Origin: Burkholderiales bacterium
Lineage (GTDB): Bacteria > Pseudomonadota > Gammaproteobacteria > Burkholderiales > Nitrosomonadaceae
Direction of reading: 5' to 3'
DNA: 64,000 nt
Assembly: GCA_024235795.1 (NCBI GenBank)
Contig: JACKLR010000001.1
Span: 1,426,001-1,490,000, forward strand
Every line of letters begins with the position of its first letter. The first letter of the stretch is position 1. Both the position numbers and the translations under genes were made by a program. The notes under the pieces were generated by a model that was not told where the DNA came from, did no database searches, and was given only the letters and a program-made list of their open reading frames with translations. Shown here piece by piece: positions 35,759 through 44,412 of the stretch.

Positions 35759-37179
35759 TGTCTCACGAGCATAATCAAAACTGTAACGATTCGACCGATC
35801 TGGTTTATCAGGACAGCTATCTGCCACATATGTCGGCGCTGTTGGATACAGCAACAATGACATCTGTACTGACCGGACAATTAGCATCCTGGCAATCGGA
35901 CAGCTGGACTGTTTTCAATTGCAGACAGGTTCGCGTCAAGTACAAACCCAGAAAAAACTGTCTGGCTGTTTATGAAATTGCACTGAAAAATCAGCAGACC
36001 AATCGCGAAATGCAATTGAACATCACCTGCCGTACTTATGAACACCGGGGTTCCGAGCGCCGCTACCGCAAAGCGCAGAAAGAAATCAGGGGTGATTCAC
36101 CGGCATGCCCGGCAGTGTTTCATGTGCCTGAACTGGAAATGGTTGTCTGGATTTTTCCATGCGAACGCAAGCTGCTGAGCCTGCCGCTCATGAGTAACAA
36201 CCATTACCTGAAGCATGTCATCATGCCTGAACTGGTAACGCAAACATGGGGCAAGAACTGGCGGATTCAGGCCATCTCGAGCGAGATCGTTCATTATGTG
36301 CCTGAGCAAACCTGCACCACCCGGGTTCATATGGCGCTGATTGAAAAACAGATGCAGTTATTCATGAAAAAAACGCTTTATGGCAAATGTTATTATAATC
36401 ATGATGGCGCGCGCACCTTCAGAGTCATGGATAAATTACACGATGCTTCCAGACGTGGCGCGACGCCGCTCAATTTTCCCAAACCGCTATCCTATGATGC
36501 CGAGAACAAGCTGTTATGGCAGGAGGGATTAAGCGGTCAAACGCTGCGCGACGCCGGCATCAGCGATCAACATGCCGAACAACTGTTGCCGTTGGCTGCC
36601 AAAGCCATAGCGCTTTTTCATCGTATTTCGATTGATATGCCGCTGCCGGTAACAGGTGTTGCGGATATTATCGCCATGTTGCATCACCGCATGGAAGTAC
36701 TCAGCCATGTCAGCCTGATCGACCAGCTGACATTGAAGCGGACTGTTCGATTACTCGAGGACACTGCAAGCACGCTGAACCATTGCCCATTAGCCGTGCT
36801 GCACGGCGATGTGCATTCGCAGAATTTGTTCTTGCAGGGAGAGTCAATCGCCCTGATCGATCTGGATAACGTCACCAAAGGGCCGCCGCTACTCGATCTT
36901 GCCAGTTGGGCCGGCGGGATGATTTATTGGGCTGCAATGCAGAATACACCGGTGGAACAGCTGTTACCCAAATTAAAAATACTGGTTACGCACTATAACC
37001 AGTATGCAGTCAATCCGGTCAATGGAGCGGATCTGAACTGGTATCTTGCCTCCATACTCATCAATGAACGCGTGTTTCGTTGTGTTACACGGCTCAAGTC
37101 AGGGCGATTACGCATTGTAAACAAATTGCTAAATTTTGCCGAGGAATTTGCTCTTCATCAGCACAGGATTCTGCCATGA
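35758..37179 (+). CDS. APH-type phosphotransferase
   Basis: A 473-residue protein whose C-terminal half is an aminoglycoside-phosphotransferase/choline-kinase fold: HGDVHSQNLFL near residue 348 (catalytic Asp and metal Asn) and SIALIDLDNVTKGPPLLDLA (the DFG-equivalent DLD). The N-terminal half contains a diverged lobe with VRVKYKPRKNCLAVYEIAL, a plausible ATP Lys region. The substrate may be an amino alcohol, sugar or lipid-linked intermediate; nothing in the sequence points to drug resistance. It shares one base with the lyase stop and overlaps the ABC transporter start by four. Confidence 0.82.
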   Translation: MSHEHNQNCNDSTDLVYQDSYLPHMSALLDTATMTSVLTGQLASWQSDSWTVFNCRQVRVKYKPRKNCLAVYEIALKNQQTNREMQLNITCRTYEHRGSERRYRKAQKEIRGDSPACPAVFHVPELEMVVWIFPCERKLLSLPLMSNNHYLKHVIMPELVTQTWGKNWRIQAISSEIVHYVPEQTCTTRVHMALIEKQMQLFMKKTLYGKCYYNHDGARTFRVMDKLHDASRRGATPLNFPKPLSYDAENKLLWQEGLSGQTLRDAGISDQHAEQLLPLAAKAIALFHRISIDMPLPVTGVADIIAMLHHRMEVLSHVSLIDQLTLKRTVRLLEDTASTLNHCPLAVLHGDVHSQNLFLQGESIALIDLDNVTKGPPLLDLASWAGGMIYWAAMQNTPVEQLLPKLKILVTHYNQYAVNPVNGADLNWYLASILINERVFRCVTRLKSGRLRIVNKLLNFAEEFALHQHRILP

Positions 37180-39029
37180 AAACAGGTGATCACGCTATCC
37201 CCCATTGGAAACGCATCTTTCAAATCTTTCTTCCCATGCTTTGGGTGCATCGAAACAAACTGATCATCGCCTATTTCTGGGGACTGATTGCTGTGAGCGC
37301 CGTGTTACTGGCGCCCTGGCCTCTGAAATACATTATTGATAACGTCCTGGCTGGCAAGCCACTGCCCGGATGGTTTGACTTCGTAACAGCTGGCATGTCA
37401 CCGGTTAGTCTCGTGCTGGCATTGGCAGTGGCGACGGCACTGATTGCGGTTATTGGCGCACTGTCCTCAGCGGCAGAGAAAATGCGTAATGCCAGAATTC
37501 GTGAACAGCTCGACAGGGAAGTCCGCAGCAAGGTTTTGCAACATATTCAAAACCAGCCGGCAAGTATGTTTGACCAACACAAGAGTGGTGAACTGGTGTT
37601 ACGCCTGGTTGACGATGGCGACAAGGTGGTGCGTCTGCTGACAAAAACCACGCCGGTTATTTTCCGCCACTTGGCGACCACTTTTCTGGCTTTTGTGGCG
37701 ATGGTTCTGGTTTCTCCGCTACTGGGATTACTAGGGGGCATTATTGTTCTGGGGCTCGCAATGCTGGTCAGACGGTATGCTGAACCCTTACGCCTGGCAT
37801 CACGCAACAAGCGCAAGGCCGAAGGCGATGTATCTGCGTTGGCGCAGGAAATTATCCGGGGTTTGGCCAATACCCAGGCACTGGGCATGGAGCAGAAGGT
37901 TAGCGAGCGGTTCAATGATAAAACGCGCATCAGCAAGCATGCCGGCGTGGAGGAAACACGTGTAGTTGTCGATATGGAGCGCATTATGCAATTAGCGAAT
38001 GGTTTGGCGATTGCGCTGATTATCGGTGGCGGTGGCTTGCTTGTACTCAAGGGCCAGTTGACACTGGGTAGTCTGACAGTATGCATGGCCTATATTATTC
38101 AGTTGCTCAAACCGGTTGAAAAAATCAACGATCTGGCTTTCAGCGTTTCGCGCGCAATGGTACGAGGTGAAAACCTGGTACATCTGCTTGATCAGCATTC
38201 GAAAATTCAAAACAATCCGAACGCCGTCATCCTAAACAACCCTAAAGGGGAAATCCGGTTTGAGCAGGTCAGCTTTACCTACCCTCCAAATCCAGATTCA
38301 CACAAAGATAACTGCCTGGTGAATGACGGACAAGTGCTCAACAATATTAATTTTGTGCTGGAACCGGGCAAGCTGACCTTGCTGACCGGTCCCAGTGGCA
38401 GCGGCAAAAGCACGTTGCTGAATCTGATGTTGCGCATGATGGATCCAACCAGCGGCGCCATATATTTTGACGGTGTACCTTATCCTGACATTCAACTGAA
38501 AAACAGTCTGCGGCGCCAGTTTGCAGTCATGTTGCAGCGTAATTACGTGTTCGCGGGCAGCTTACATGAACATTTTTATATTGCGGGCAGGGAGCCGGAA
38601 GATGCGCAAATCTGGCATGCGCTTGAAATGGTCGCCATGACCGATTTTGTCAAAAAACTACCGCAAGGTCTTTACACTACACTGGGAGAAGATGCAGTCA
38701 ATCTGTCAGGCGGTCAACGCGCCAGACTTGCTCTAGCACGCACCTTTCTGATGGATCGTCCGGTATTGTTGCTGGATGAACCGTTGGCTAATGTCGATCC
38801 GGAGTCACGCGAAATTATACTGGATGCACTGGACTGCATCCGTGCAGGACGCAGTTGTTTGGTTGTGACGCATCAGTTTGAAATGGCCGACCGGGCCGAT
38901 CGCATCGTTGTTCTGCGAAACGGGCAACTGGAAACTTACAGCGGACAGTTATCAGTTAAAGCATCTGCCGTTTCATCCGGTATACAAACCGGCATTATCA
39001 GGGCGGCTATCGGGGGAAATTCCAAATGA
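37176..39029 (+). CDS. ABC exporter, fused membrane and ATPase domains
   Basis: A 617-residue half-transporter. About six membrane helices (first near LIIAYFWGLIAVSAVLLAPW) precede the nucleotide-binding domain: Walker A GPSGSGKST, Q-loop FAVMLQRNYV, signature LSGGQRARLALAR, Walker B VLLLDEPLANVD and H-loop VVTHQFE. The MsbA/PglK-like layout suggests a dimer that flips a lipid-linked glycan or related amphiphile, and it is the only inner-membrane transporter of the cluster. ATG 37176 overlaps the stop of the kinase gene; the open frame further upstream lies inside that gene. Confidence 0.9.
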   Translation: MKTGDHAIPHWKRIFQIFLPMLWVHRNKLIIAYFWGLIAVSAVLLAPWPLKYIIDNVLAGKPLPGWFDFVTAGMSPVSLVLALAVATALIAVIGALSSAAEKMRNARIREQLDREVRSKVLQHIQNQPASMFDQHKSGELVLRLVDDGDKVVRLLTKTTPVIFRHLATTFLAFVAMVLVSPLLGLLGGIIVLGLAMLVRRYAEPLRLASRNKRKAEGDVSALAQEIIRGLANTQALGMEQKVSERFNDKTRISKHAGVEETRVVVDMERIMQLANGLAIALIIGGGGLLVLKGQLTLGSLTVCMAYIIQLLKPVEKINDLAFSVSRAMVRGENLVHLLDQHSKIQNNPNAVILNNPKGEIRFEQVSFTYPPNPDSHKDNCLVNDGQVLNNINFVLEPGKLTLLTGPSGSGKSTLLNLMLRMMDPTSGAIYFDGVPYPDIQLKNSLRRQFAVMLQRNYVFAGSLHEHFYIAGREPEDAQIWHALEMVAMTDFVKKLPQGLYTTLGEDAVNLSGGQRARLALARTFLMDRPVLLLDEPLANVDPESREIILDALDCIRAGRSCLVVTHQFEMADRADRIVVLRNGQLETYSGQLSVKASAVSSGIQTGIIRAAIGGNSK

Positions 39030-40207
39030 ACAAGCCTAAATTACTTTTTTACTGCCAGCATTCCTTGGGTATGGGTCACCTGGTACGCTCATTCCGTCTG
39101 GCGGCGACATTTGCCGACGTGTTTGAAGTCATCTTTATCAACGGCGGCCCGGTGCCTGAGGGGATTGAAGTTCCAAAAGATATCCGCCTGCAGAATCTTC
39201 CACCGCTCGGCATGATTACCGATAGCCATGAACTGATCAGCCGTGATTCGGAAATATCGGTAGAAAAAGCAAAAGAAGCGCGCAGAAAAACAATCATGCA
39301 ATTGTATCTACAACACCAACCGGCGGTTATTGTGATAGAGCTATTTCCGTTTGGGCGCAAAAAATTTGCTGACGAACTGATTCCATTGCTGGAAGCAGCG
39401 CAACAGCAATTGCACAAACCGCTTGTTTTGTGCAGCCTGCGCGATATCCTGGTTCAGAACCGGCGGGATCAACAGGCTTTTGAAGATCGTGCCTGTAAAA
39501 CATTGAATCGTTATTTTGATGCGGTACTGCTGCATTGCGACTTGGCCTTTGCCAGGCTCAGCGATTTTTTCAAGCCGAATGTTCCGCTGCAAGTGCCGAT
39601 TTACAATACCGGTTTTGTCGCACCGGATGTATTTGACACGCAGCATGTAACGCGCGAACGCCGGGTCATTGTTTCTGCAGGTGGCGGTATTGAAGGCGGA
39701 TCGCTTTTTCAGACCGCGATTGCTGCGCAGAAAATAATCTGGAAGAAAGCCCGGATACCCATGACCCTGATTGCAGGACCTTTTTTACCCGACAATGAAT
39801 GGCAGGCTTTACAGTTGCAAGCCAGTCAGACACCCGGATTCACGTTACACAGATCGGTTGACGGATTAATGCCATTACTGTTGCGCAATGAATTCTCGAT
39901 CAGTCAGTGCGGATACAACACCGCCATGGAATTGATGCAATCCGGCATTAGAGCGCTGGTCGTGCCATTTCAAACACTGATGGAGGATGAACAAATGAGC
40001 CGAGCTAGAAAACTGCAACGCGCGGGCGCTGTCAGCCTGTTGGAGCCGCAGCAATTGAATAGTGAGAATCTGGCCGAAGCAATGCTTGATTTGCAGGACA
40101 GGCCGCAAATAATGCACCAACTGGATACAAACGGCGCAGAAAATACACTCAAGACAATTTTAATGCTGAGAAACAGGCAGCAGCATCAACAGGTGGCGAC
40201 ACTATGA
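39026..40207 (+). CDS. predicted glycosyltransferase, COG4671-like, second copy
   Basis: A 393-residue GT-B-type protein with LLFYCQHSLGMGHLVRSFRL (Gly-rich N-terminal loop), VIVSAGGGIEGGSLFQTAI and the donor region SQCGYNTAMELMQSGIRALV then PFQTLMEDEQMSRARKLQ. It is related to the first gene of the operon but shorter. It overlaps the ABC transporter gene by four bases and the deacetylase-like gene by four, so translation is probably coupled. The donor is unknown. Confidence 0.85.
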   Translation: MNKPKLLFYCQHSLGMGHLVRSFRLAATFADVFEVIFINGGPVPEGIEVPKDIRLQNLPPLGMITDSHELISRDSEISVEKAKEARRKTIMQLYLQHQPAVIVIELFPFGRKKFADELIPLLEAAQQQLHKPLVLCSLRDILVQNRRDQQAFEDRACKTLNRYFDAVLLHCDLAFARLSDFFKPNVPLQVPIYNTGFVAPDVFDTQHVTRERRVIVSAGGGIEGGSLFQTAIAAQKIIWKKARIPMTLIAGPFLPDNEWQALQLQASQTPGFTLHRSVDGLMPLLLRNEFSISQCGYNTAMELMQSGIRALVVPFQTLMEDEQMSRARKLQRAGAVSLLEPQQLNSENLAEAMLDLQDRPQIMHQLDTNGAENTLKTILMLRNRQQHQQVATL

Positions 40208-40935
40208 ATATCCCATGGCTGAAACCTATCTGGAGCGCTCTGGAACAACTGGAAAACCCGGTTACTGTGTTTTACCGGAATGACGATGCAGGCTGGGCAA
40301 CGCCCGAACTGATGGCGCTGGTCGATTTATTCGACGATTTGTGTTTGCCTCTGGATATGGCGGTGATTCCACATGCGTTAACCGAGGATCTGGAAAAAAA
40401 ACTGCATTTGCGTTTGCGTAGAAACAGATTGCTTGCCATACACCAGCACGGTTTTCAGCATCTGAATCATCAACAGTCCGGCAAAAAATGCGAGTTCGGC
40501 GATCATCGCAATCGTGACCAGCAGTACCACGATATTGCGCTGGGAAAAGAAATCATGCTGTCACGTTTTGGCGAACAAACCGATCCTATTTTCACGCCGC
40601 CCTGGAACCGCTGCAGCTCGGATACGATTGAAATTCTGGAAGAACTCAGGTTCAGTGCGGTGTCATGTGATGACACCGCTGACTTGCATATCGGCAAAAC
40701 GCTTACCGGCATACCCGTTCATATAGACTGGTTGAAGAAAACCAATGGCGCGCGTTGGGAACGTGAAGAAATCATGCAGAAAATGGCCAAAAAACTGATT
40801 GCAGGCGGCACAATCGGTGTCATGCTGCATCACCAGCCCATGGATAATGAAGAACGGCTGGCTTTTAGTCAATTTGCGCAATTACTGTTACAACATCCCC
40901 AAATCGCTCACAAGAATATGCGTGCATTCATCTGA
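40204..40935 (+). CDS. polysaccharide deacetylase-like protein (NodB-fold)
   Basis: A 243-residue protein with the start of a carbohydrate esterase 4 type barrel: FYRNDDAGWATPELMALVDL (the Asp pair used for catalysis and metal binding), LDMAVIPHALT, and AIHQHGFQHLNHQ (metal His). TPPWNRCSSDTIEILEELRF corresponds to the later P-P-W/R motif. No signal peptide is seen, so it may deacetylate a lipid-linked precursor on the cytoplasmic side. It would produce free amino groups on hexosamine residues of the polymer. Confidence 0.82.
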   Translation: MNIPWLKPIWSALEQLENPVTVFYRNDDAGWATPELMALVDLFDDLCLPLDMAVIPHALTEDLEKKLHLRLRRNRLLAIHQHGFQHLNHQQSGKKCEFGDHRNRDQQYHDIALGKEIMLSRFGEQTDPIFTPPWNRCSSDTIEILEELRFSAVSCDDTADLHIGKTLTGIPVHIDWLKKTNGARWEREEIMQKMAKKLIAGGTIGVMLHHQPMDNEERLAFSQFAQLLLQHPQIAHKNMRAFI

Positions 40936-40955
40936 AAATACGGACCGGGGTATTC

Positions 40956-42488
40956 ATGATAAAAACCCGCAGATCAAATGCCAATAAGCGCATTGCTCTC
41001 TATCCGGGCGCATTCCGCCCGCCCCATGCCGCGCATATGTGTGCAGTGCGGTATTTGTTGGCACGTTCGGATATCGATGAAGTGGTTATTATTATTTCCA
41101 ACCGAAGCCGCCAGATACCGGGGACTTGTCAGGCACTGGAAGCCGAAGTCGCTTTAAAAATATGGCGCATCTATCTTGAAAATTTCAGTAATGTACAGAT
41201 TGTCGTCGCCGCAAAGACAGCGATACGCGCTGCAATGGACTATTTTGATCAGGCTTTACCGGGCGATCAATTGTTTTTTTGTCTGGGTAACGATGATCTT
41301 CAATCGGGCGATCCGCGTTTTCATGACATTCAGCAGCGTGCGCAAAAAACAGGTATTTCTGCATCAATTATTTCCGCACCGACAAGTTCGCTGAAAATAC
41401 GTTCCACTGATCTGCGCGGTCTGCTGAACTGCGGTGAACGCGAGTTAGACAATTTTCAACAAGCTTTGCCCGATCATCTTGATATCAACCAGCGCCGTGA
41501 AGTCTGGCATATTTGCCAGACACATAAAAAAACGGTTTCTGACATTGCAAGCGATCGGGTACGTGAATATTTGAATTCGACTGCACTCGGTGCCGTAACA
41601 AGATGTTACTTTGGAAACAATCAATTCGATCCTGTCATTTTCGTGGAAACAGACCAGGGAAAAAATCTGGTCATTAAGTATGCAGGTAACTCTGTAGGTG
41701 AAAAAAATGCTCATCAAAAATCCCGCGAACGCGTAAGTGCAGAGCGCAAGGCCTTGAAATGGCTGCACGCAACACTCCAGAGCGATATCCGGTTTCCTGA
41801 GATTATTGCCTGGGAAAAAAAAGAAAAAATGCTGGCGCTGAGCTATCCATGTCACGGCGGCACAACGCTTGAGCGGCAGCTATCCCAGGGACAATTTCAT
41901 TTGCCGGTTGCTGAACGTGTGACCGGTTTCCTGTCAAGCTGTCATGACAAGGTACCTTCGGAACCGTTGTGGAATCACCCAAACCAGGATCTGTCAGCCT
42001 GGCTCATAGTACTGAAAAATCACCTGTTAGCCATCGATCCAGCAAAAACCCATCATCCGGTACGTCAACTGCTTGAGCAATTGCAAATGGCAAGTCTGAA
42101 ATTCACCACGCGTCAGTTTGTACATCTGGATTTTCAACCGAAAAATATTCTGATTGACCATGACAAAATCGCAGTTGTCGATTTCGAGACCAGCAGCACT
42201 TTAGGCGACCCGGCTTTTGATCTGGGTTTGCTGCTGGGACATTATCTGTTTTATGGCGTAGTAACCGATTGCGAATATGCTGCATGGAACATATTTGAAG
42301 CTATCTTACGGCGTTATCTGCTAAGCCGGAATATGAGTCCCGGTGACCCAGTAATTTCCAGGGCGCATGCGTTTGCCGGCACTACGATTTTTACCTTGCT
42401 GACACAAAAAAACAGCATTGACACCACTTATTCAACCCGGTTGATGGCTATTGCAGAGAGCCTGCTGTTTAAAATCTTTCCAGTCTAA
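40956..42488 (+). CDS. bifunctional HxxH nucleotidyltransferase - APH-type kinase
   Basis: A 510-residue fusion. The N-terminal domain is a cytidylyl/adenylyltransferase of the NadD/TagD fold: YPGAFRPPHAAHMCAV with His24 and His27, and KIRSTDLRGLL near residue 147-157, equivalent to the ISSTxxR motif. The C-terminal domain is an APH/choline-kinase fold: FVHLDFQPKNILIDHDKIAV and VDFETSSTLGDPAFDLG (HxD, Asn, DFE). A kinase and a nucleotidyltransferase on one chain suggest production of an NDP-activated small molecule, for example a CDP-alcohol, to decorate the polymer; that is inference. It is the last gene of the first unit. Confidence 0.8.
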   Translation: MIKTRRSNANKRIALYPGAFRPPHAAHMCAVRYLLARSDIDEVVIIISNRSRQIPGTCQALEAEVALKIWRIYLENFSNVQIVVAAKTAIRAAMDYFDQALPGDQLFFCLGNDDLQSGDPRFHDIQQRAQKTGISASIISAPTSSLKIRSTDLRGLLNCGERELDNFQQALPDHLDINQRREVWHICQTHKKTVSDIASDRVREYLNSTALGAVTRCYFGNNQFDPVIFVETDQGKNLVIKYAGNSVGEKNAHQKSRERVSAERKALKWLHATLQSDIRFPEIIAWEKKEKMLALSYPCHGGTTLERQLSQGQFHLPVAERVTGFLSSCHDKVPSEPLWNHPNQDLSAWLIVLKNHLLAIDPAKTHHPVRQLLEQLQMASLKFTTRQFVHLDFQPKNILIDHDKIAVVDFETSSTLGDPAFDLGLLLGHYLFYGVVTDCEYAAWNIFEAILRRYLLSRNMSPGDPVISRAHAFAGTTIFTLLTQKNSIDTTYSTRLMAIAESLLFKIFPV

Positions 42489-42620
42489 TTGCGAATTCCT
42501 CCACGCAAACCAGTTGATTTAGCGGTAGTTTATTAGCTGCTGCGCAAAACTCCATTTTCATATTGCTTGGACAGCATCCTTTTCATTTATTACAAAATAT
42601 TTACAGGCATATTACTAAAA

Positions 42621-42670
42621 TCTATTGACATGTGAAATTCTCACACGTACTATGTGGGTAAAATTTACAC
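42621..42670 (+). promoter_or_regulatory. promoter with operator-like palindromes before the second exopolysaccharide unit
   Basis: TTGACA (42625-42630), a 17-base spacer and TACTAT (42648-42653) form a sigma70-type promoter. TGTGAAATTCTCACACG (42631-42647) fills the spacer; TGTGGGTAAAATTTACAC (42653-42670) starts at the -10 end and belongs to the 19-bp near-palindrome GTGGGTAAAATTTACACAC (one mismatch). Both sites resemble those before the 29.8-kb operon. The rest of the 374-base gap (42489-42862) holds no gene. Confidence 0.65.
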
Positions 42671-42862
42671 ACTATCTTAATTAAGTACGAACCACCTGAT
42701 AATACCGTGATAAGTTGATTCATCGCGCTAAGCACATTACCCATTTATTATTGATTTAAATGAAACAAAACAACGCTGGCAGAAAAACATTTTTATCATC
42801 AGATTACGTGTGAATATTTCCCTTGTATATTGCAAGAACTACATTAAGGTTGAATTTGATCA

Positions 42863-44329
42863 ATGTTGCATTTAATACTTTTCATACTGTTTGTGGTGGT
42901 ACTGCAAATCTGTGATATGTCCAGCGTGTTGGGTTCCCAACGTGAATCAGCGATCAAATCGGTTGATGAAATCGATTCGTCCACAGTGGACCTCGGCGGC
43001 GATGATGAGCGGATTCGCCCCAGAATCGCTCCACAATTCCGGTTTGGCAATATTGATGTCACATTTACCGGTGCAGCGACATTGATCGATAGCCGGTACG
43101 AAAGAAATTTTGATTTACACCCTGCCGCAAAAGAAGATCAATTTAATATCAGGCCACTGCTGGATTTCAATACCATCTTTGACTTTGCGCAAGGCTATTC
43201 GCTGTTTACTGAACTTCGCATGATCGACAGAGTTAAGTTTGGCGAAGACAGCAAGACTAGCAACAACTTTGAACTGCAGGTACGGGACATGTTTCTGAAC
43301 ATGCCATTAAGACTTGCGCTCCCAGTTACACTACGTATCGGCAGACAACAGTTTTTTGAATCGCGGCGCTGGTATCTGAATGACCGTATGGATGGGATTC
43401 AGTTGTTTTCCCGCCTTGGGCTTGTGAACTTTTCTGCCGCTTTTTCTTCACCGGTTCCGGTTGTAAGAGATTCATTTCAATTATTTGATAATTTCTTTCA
43501 AAAGCGCCGTCAAACTGACGCGATTTTTAATCTGGATTACGCGCTCACCGAGAACTCAACGCTCGGTTCTTATTTCATCCTGGGGCACAAGCATGAAAAC
43601 CGACTAACGCCGGACAGAACCCGTAACGAAAACCCCTTTTGGATCGGACTACGATTAGCGGGAGATGAAAGAATCAAGCTGAGCTCAGCTGAATCTGCGT
43701 TAACGCAGGATCTCTTAAAACCCAGAATCAAATACTGGCTTGATGCGGCTTTTGTCGGGGGAAATGTTGAATCAAGAAAAATCCGCGGCTTTGGATTAGA
43801 TACCGGAATTACACTCATCGCGCGCAAATTTGAACAGCGCCCTTTTTTAACGTTTGCATACGCTTTCGGGTCGGGCGATAAAAATTCACAGGATGGCGTT
43901 GATCGTAATTTCAGGCAGACAGGGCTCCAGAATAATTCCGGTCGTTTTGGCGGTGTTGTCAATTTTGAATATTACGGTGTTTTGCTTCAGCCGGAACTGA
44001 GCAACATGCATATTTTGACGGCAGGGATTGGATTTCGTCCATTTGAGAGAGCCTCGGTGGAATTTGTTTATCACCGCTATTTACAGGATCACGCATTCGG
44101 CAAACTGCGTTTGGCATCGATTAATTCGGACCCAAACGAAATTATTAGCACCGACCTGAACGGTATCAATACCCATCTTGGCGATGAGTTTGACATTGTC
44201 CTCGGTTACCGCGGTTTTGAAAACATCAGAATACGCTCGCGCGCAGGCTATTTTATCCCAGGAAAGGCATTCAAAGAACCCTCTGCACCAGCTTTCTTTG
44301 CACGACTGGATGTTCAGTTTCTATTTTAG
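42863..44329 (+). CDS. alginate-export-family outer-membrane protein of the exopolysaccharide cluster
   Basis: A 488-residue predicted outer-membrane barrel: signal peptide MLHLILFILFVVVLQICDMS, an acidic linker, then alternating strands such as FSLFTELRMIDRVKFGEDSK-like RMIDRVKFGE, LPVTLRIGRQQFFESRRWYL, and FLTFAYAFGSGDKNSQDGVD, ending ARLDVQFLF with a terminal Phe. It belongs to the same alginate_exp group as the protein at 4.4 kb but the two are diverged. Its position between polymer assembly genes and uronic acid supply genes suggests it is the export channel for an acidic polymer. Confidence 0.83.
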   Translation: MLHLILFILFVVVLQICDMSSVLGSQRESAIKSVDEIDSSTVDLGGDDERIRPRIAPQFRFGNIDVTFTGAATLIDSRYERNFDLHPAAKEDQFNIRPLLDFNTIFDFAQGYSLFTELRMIDRVKFGEDSKTSNNFELQVRDMFLNMPLRLALPVTLRIGRQQFFESRRWYLNDRMDGIQLFSRLGLVNFSAAFSSPVPVVRDSFQLFDNFFQKRRQTDAIFNLDYALTENSTLGSYFILGHKHENRLTPDRTRNENPFWIGLRLAGDERIKLSSAESALTQDLLKPRIKYWLDAAFVGGNVESRKIRGFGLDTGITLIARKFEQRPFLTFAYAFGSGDKNSQDGVDRNFRQTGLQNNSGRFGGVVNFEYYGVLLQPELSNMHILTAGIGFRPFERASVEFVYHRYLQDHAFGKLRLASINSDPNEIISTDLNGINTHLGDEFDIVLGYRGFENIRIRSRAGYFIPGKAFKEPSAPAFFARLDVQFLF

Positions 44330-44412
44330 CGCTAGCGGGAATTATTTCGCCAAATTACAGCATAAAAAAACAAAAAATTCTTTTAATCAATAGTGTTACA
44401 GGGAGAAGAAAA

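Noticed and set aside
35758..37179. APH-type gene as an antibiotic-resistance gene
   Set aside because: The fold is shared by choline and sugar kinases, and its overlaps with lyase and ABC genes place it in polysaccharide metabolism.
42631..42645. TGTGAAATTCTCACA read as a CRP site
   Set aside because: The half-sites are those of CRP, but the spacer is five bases where CRP uses six, and the related sites before the other operon do not fit CRP. It is better treated as an unknown operator.
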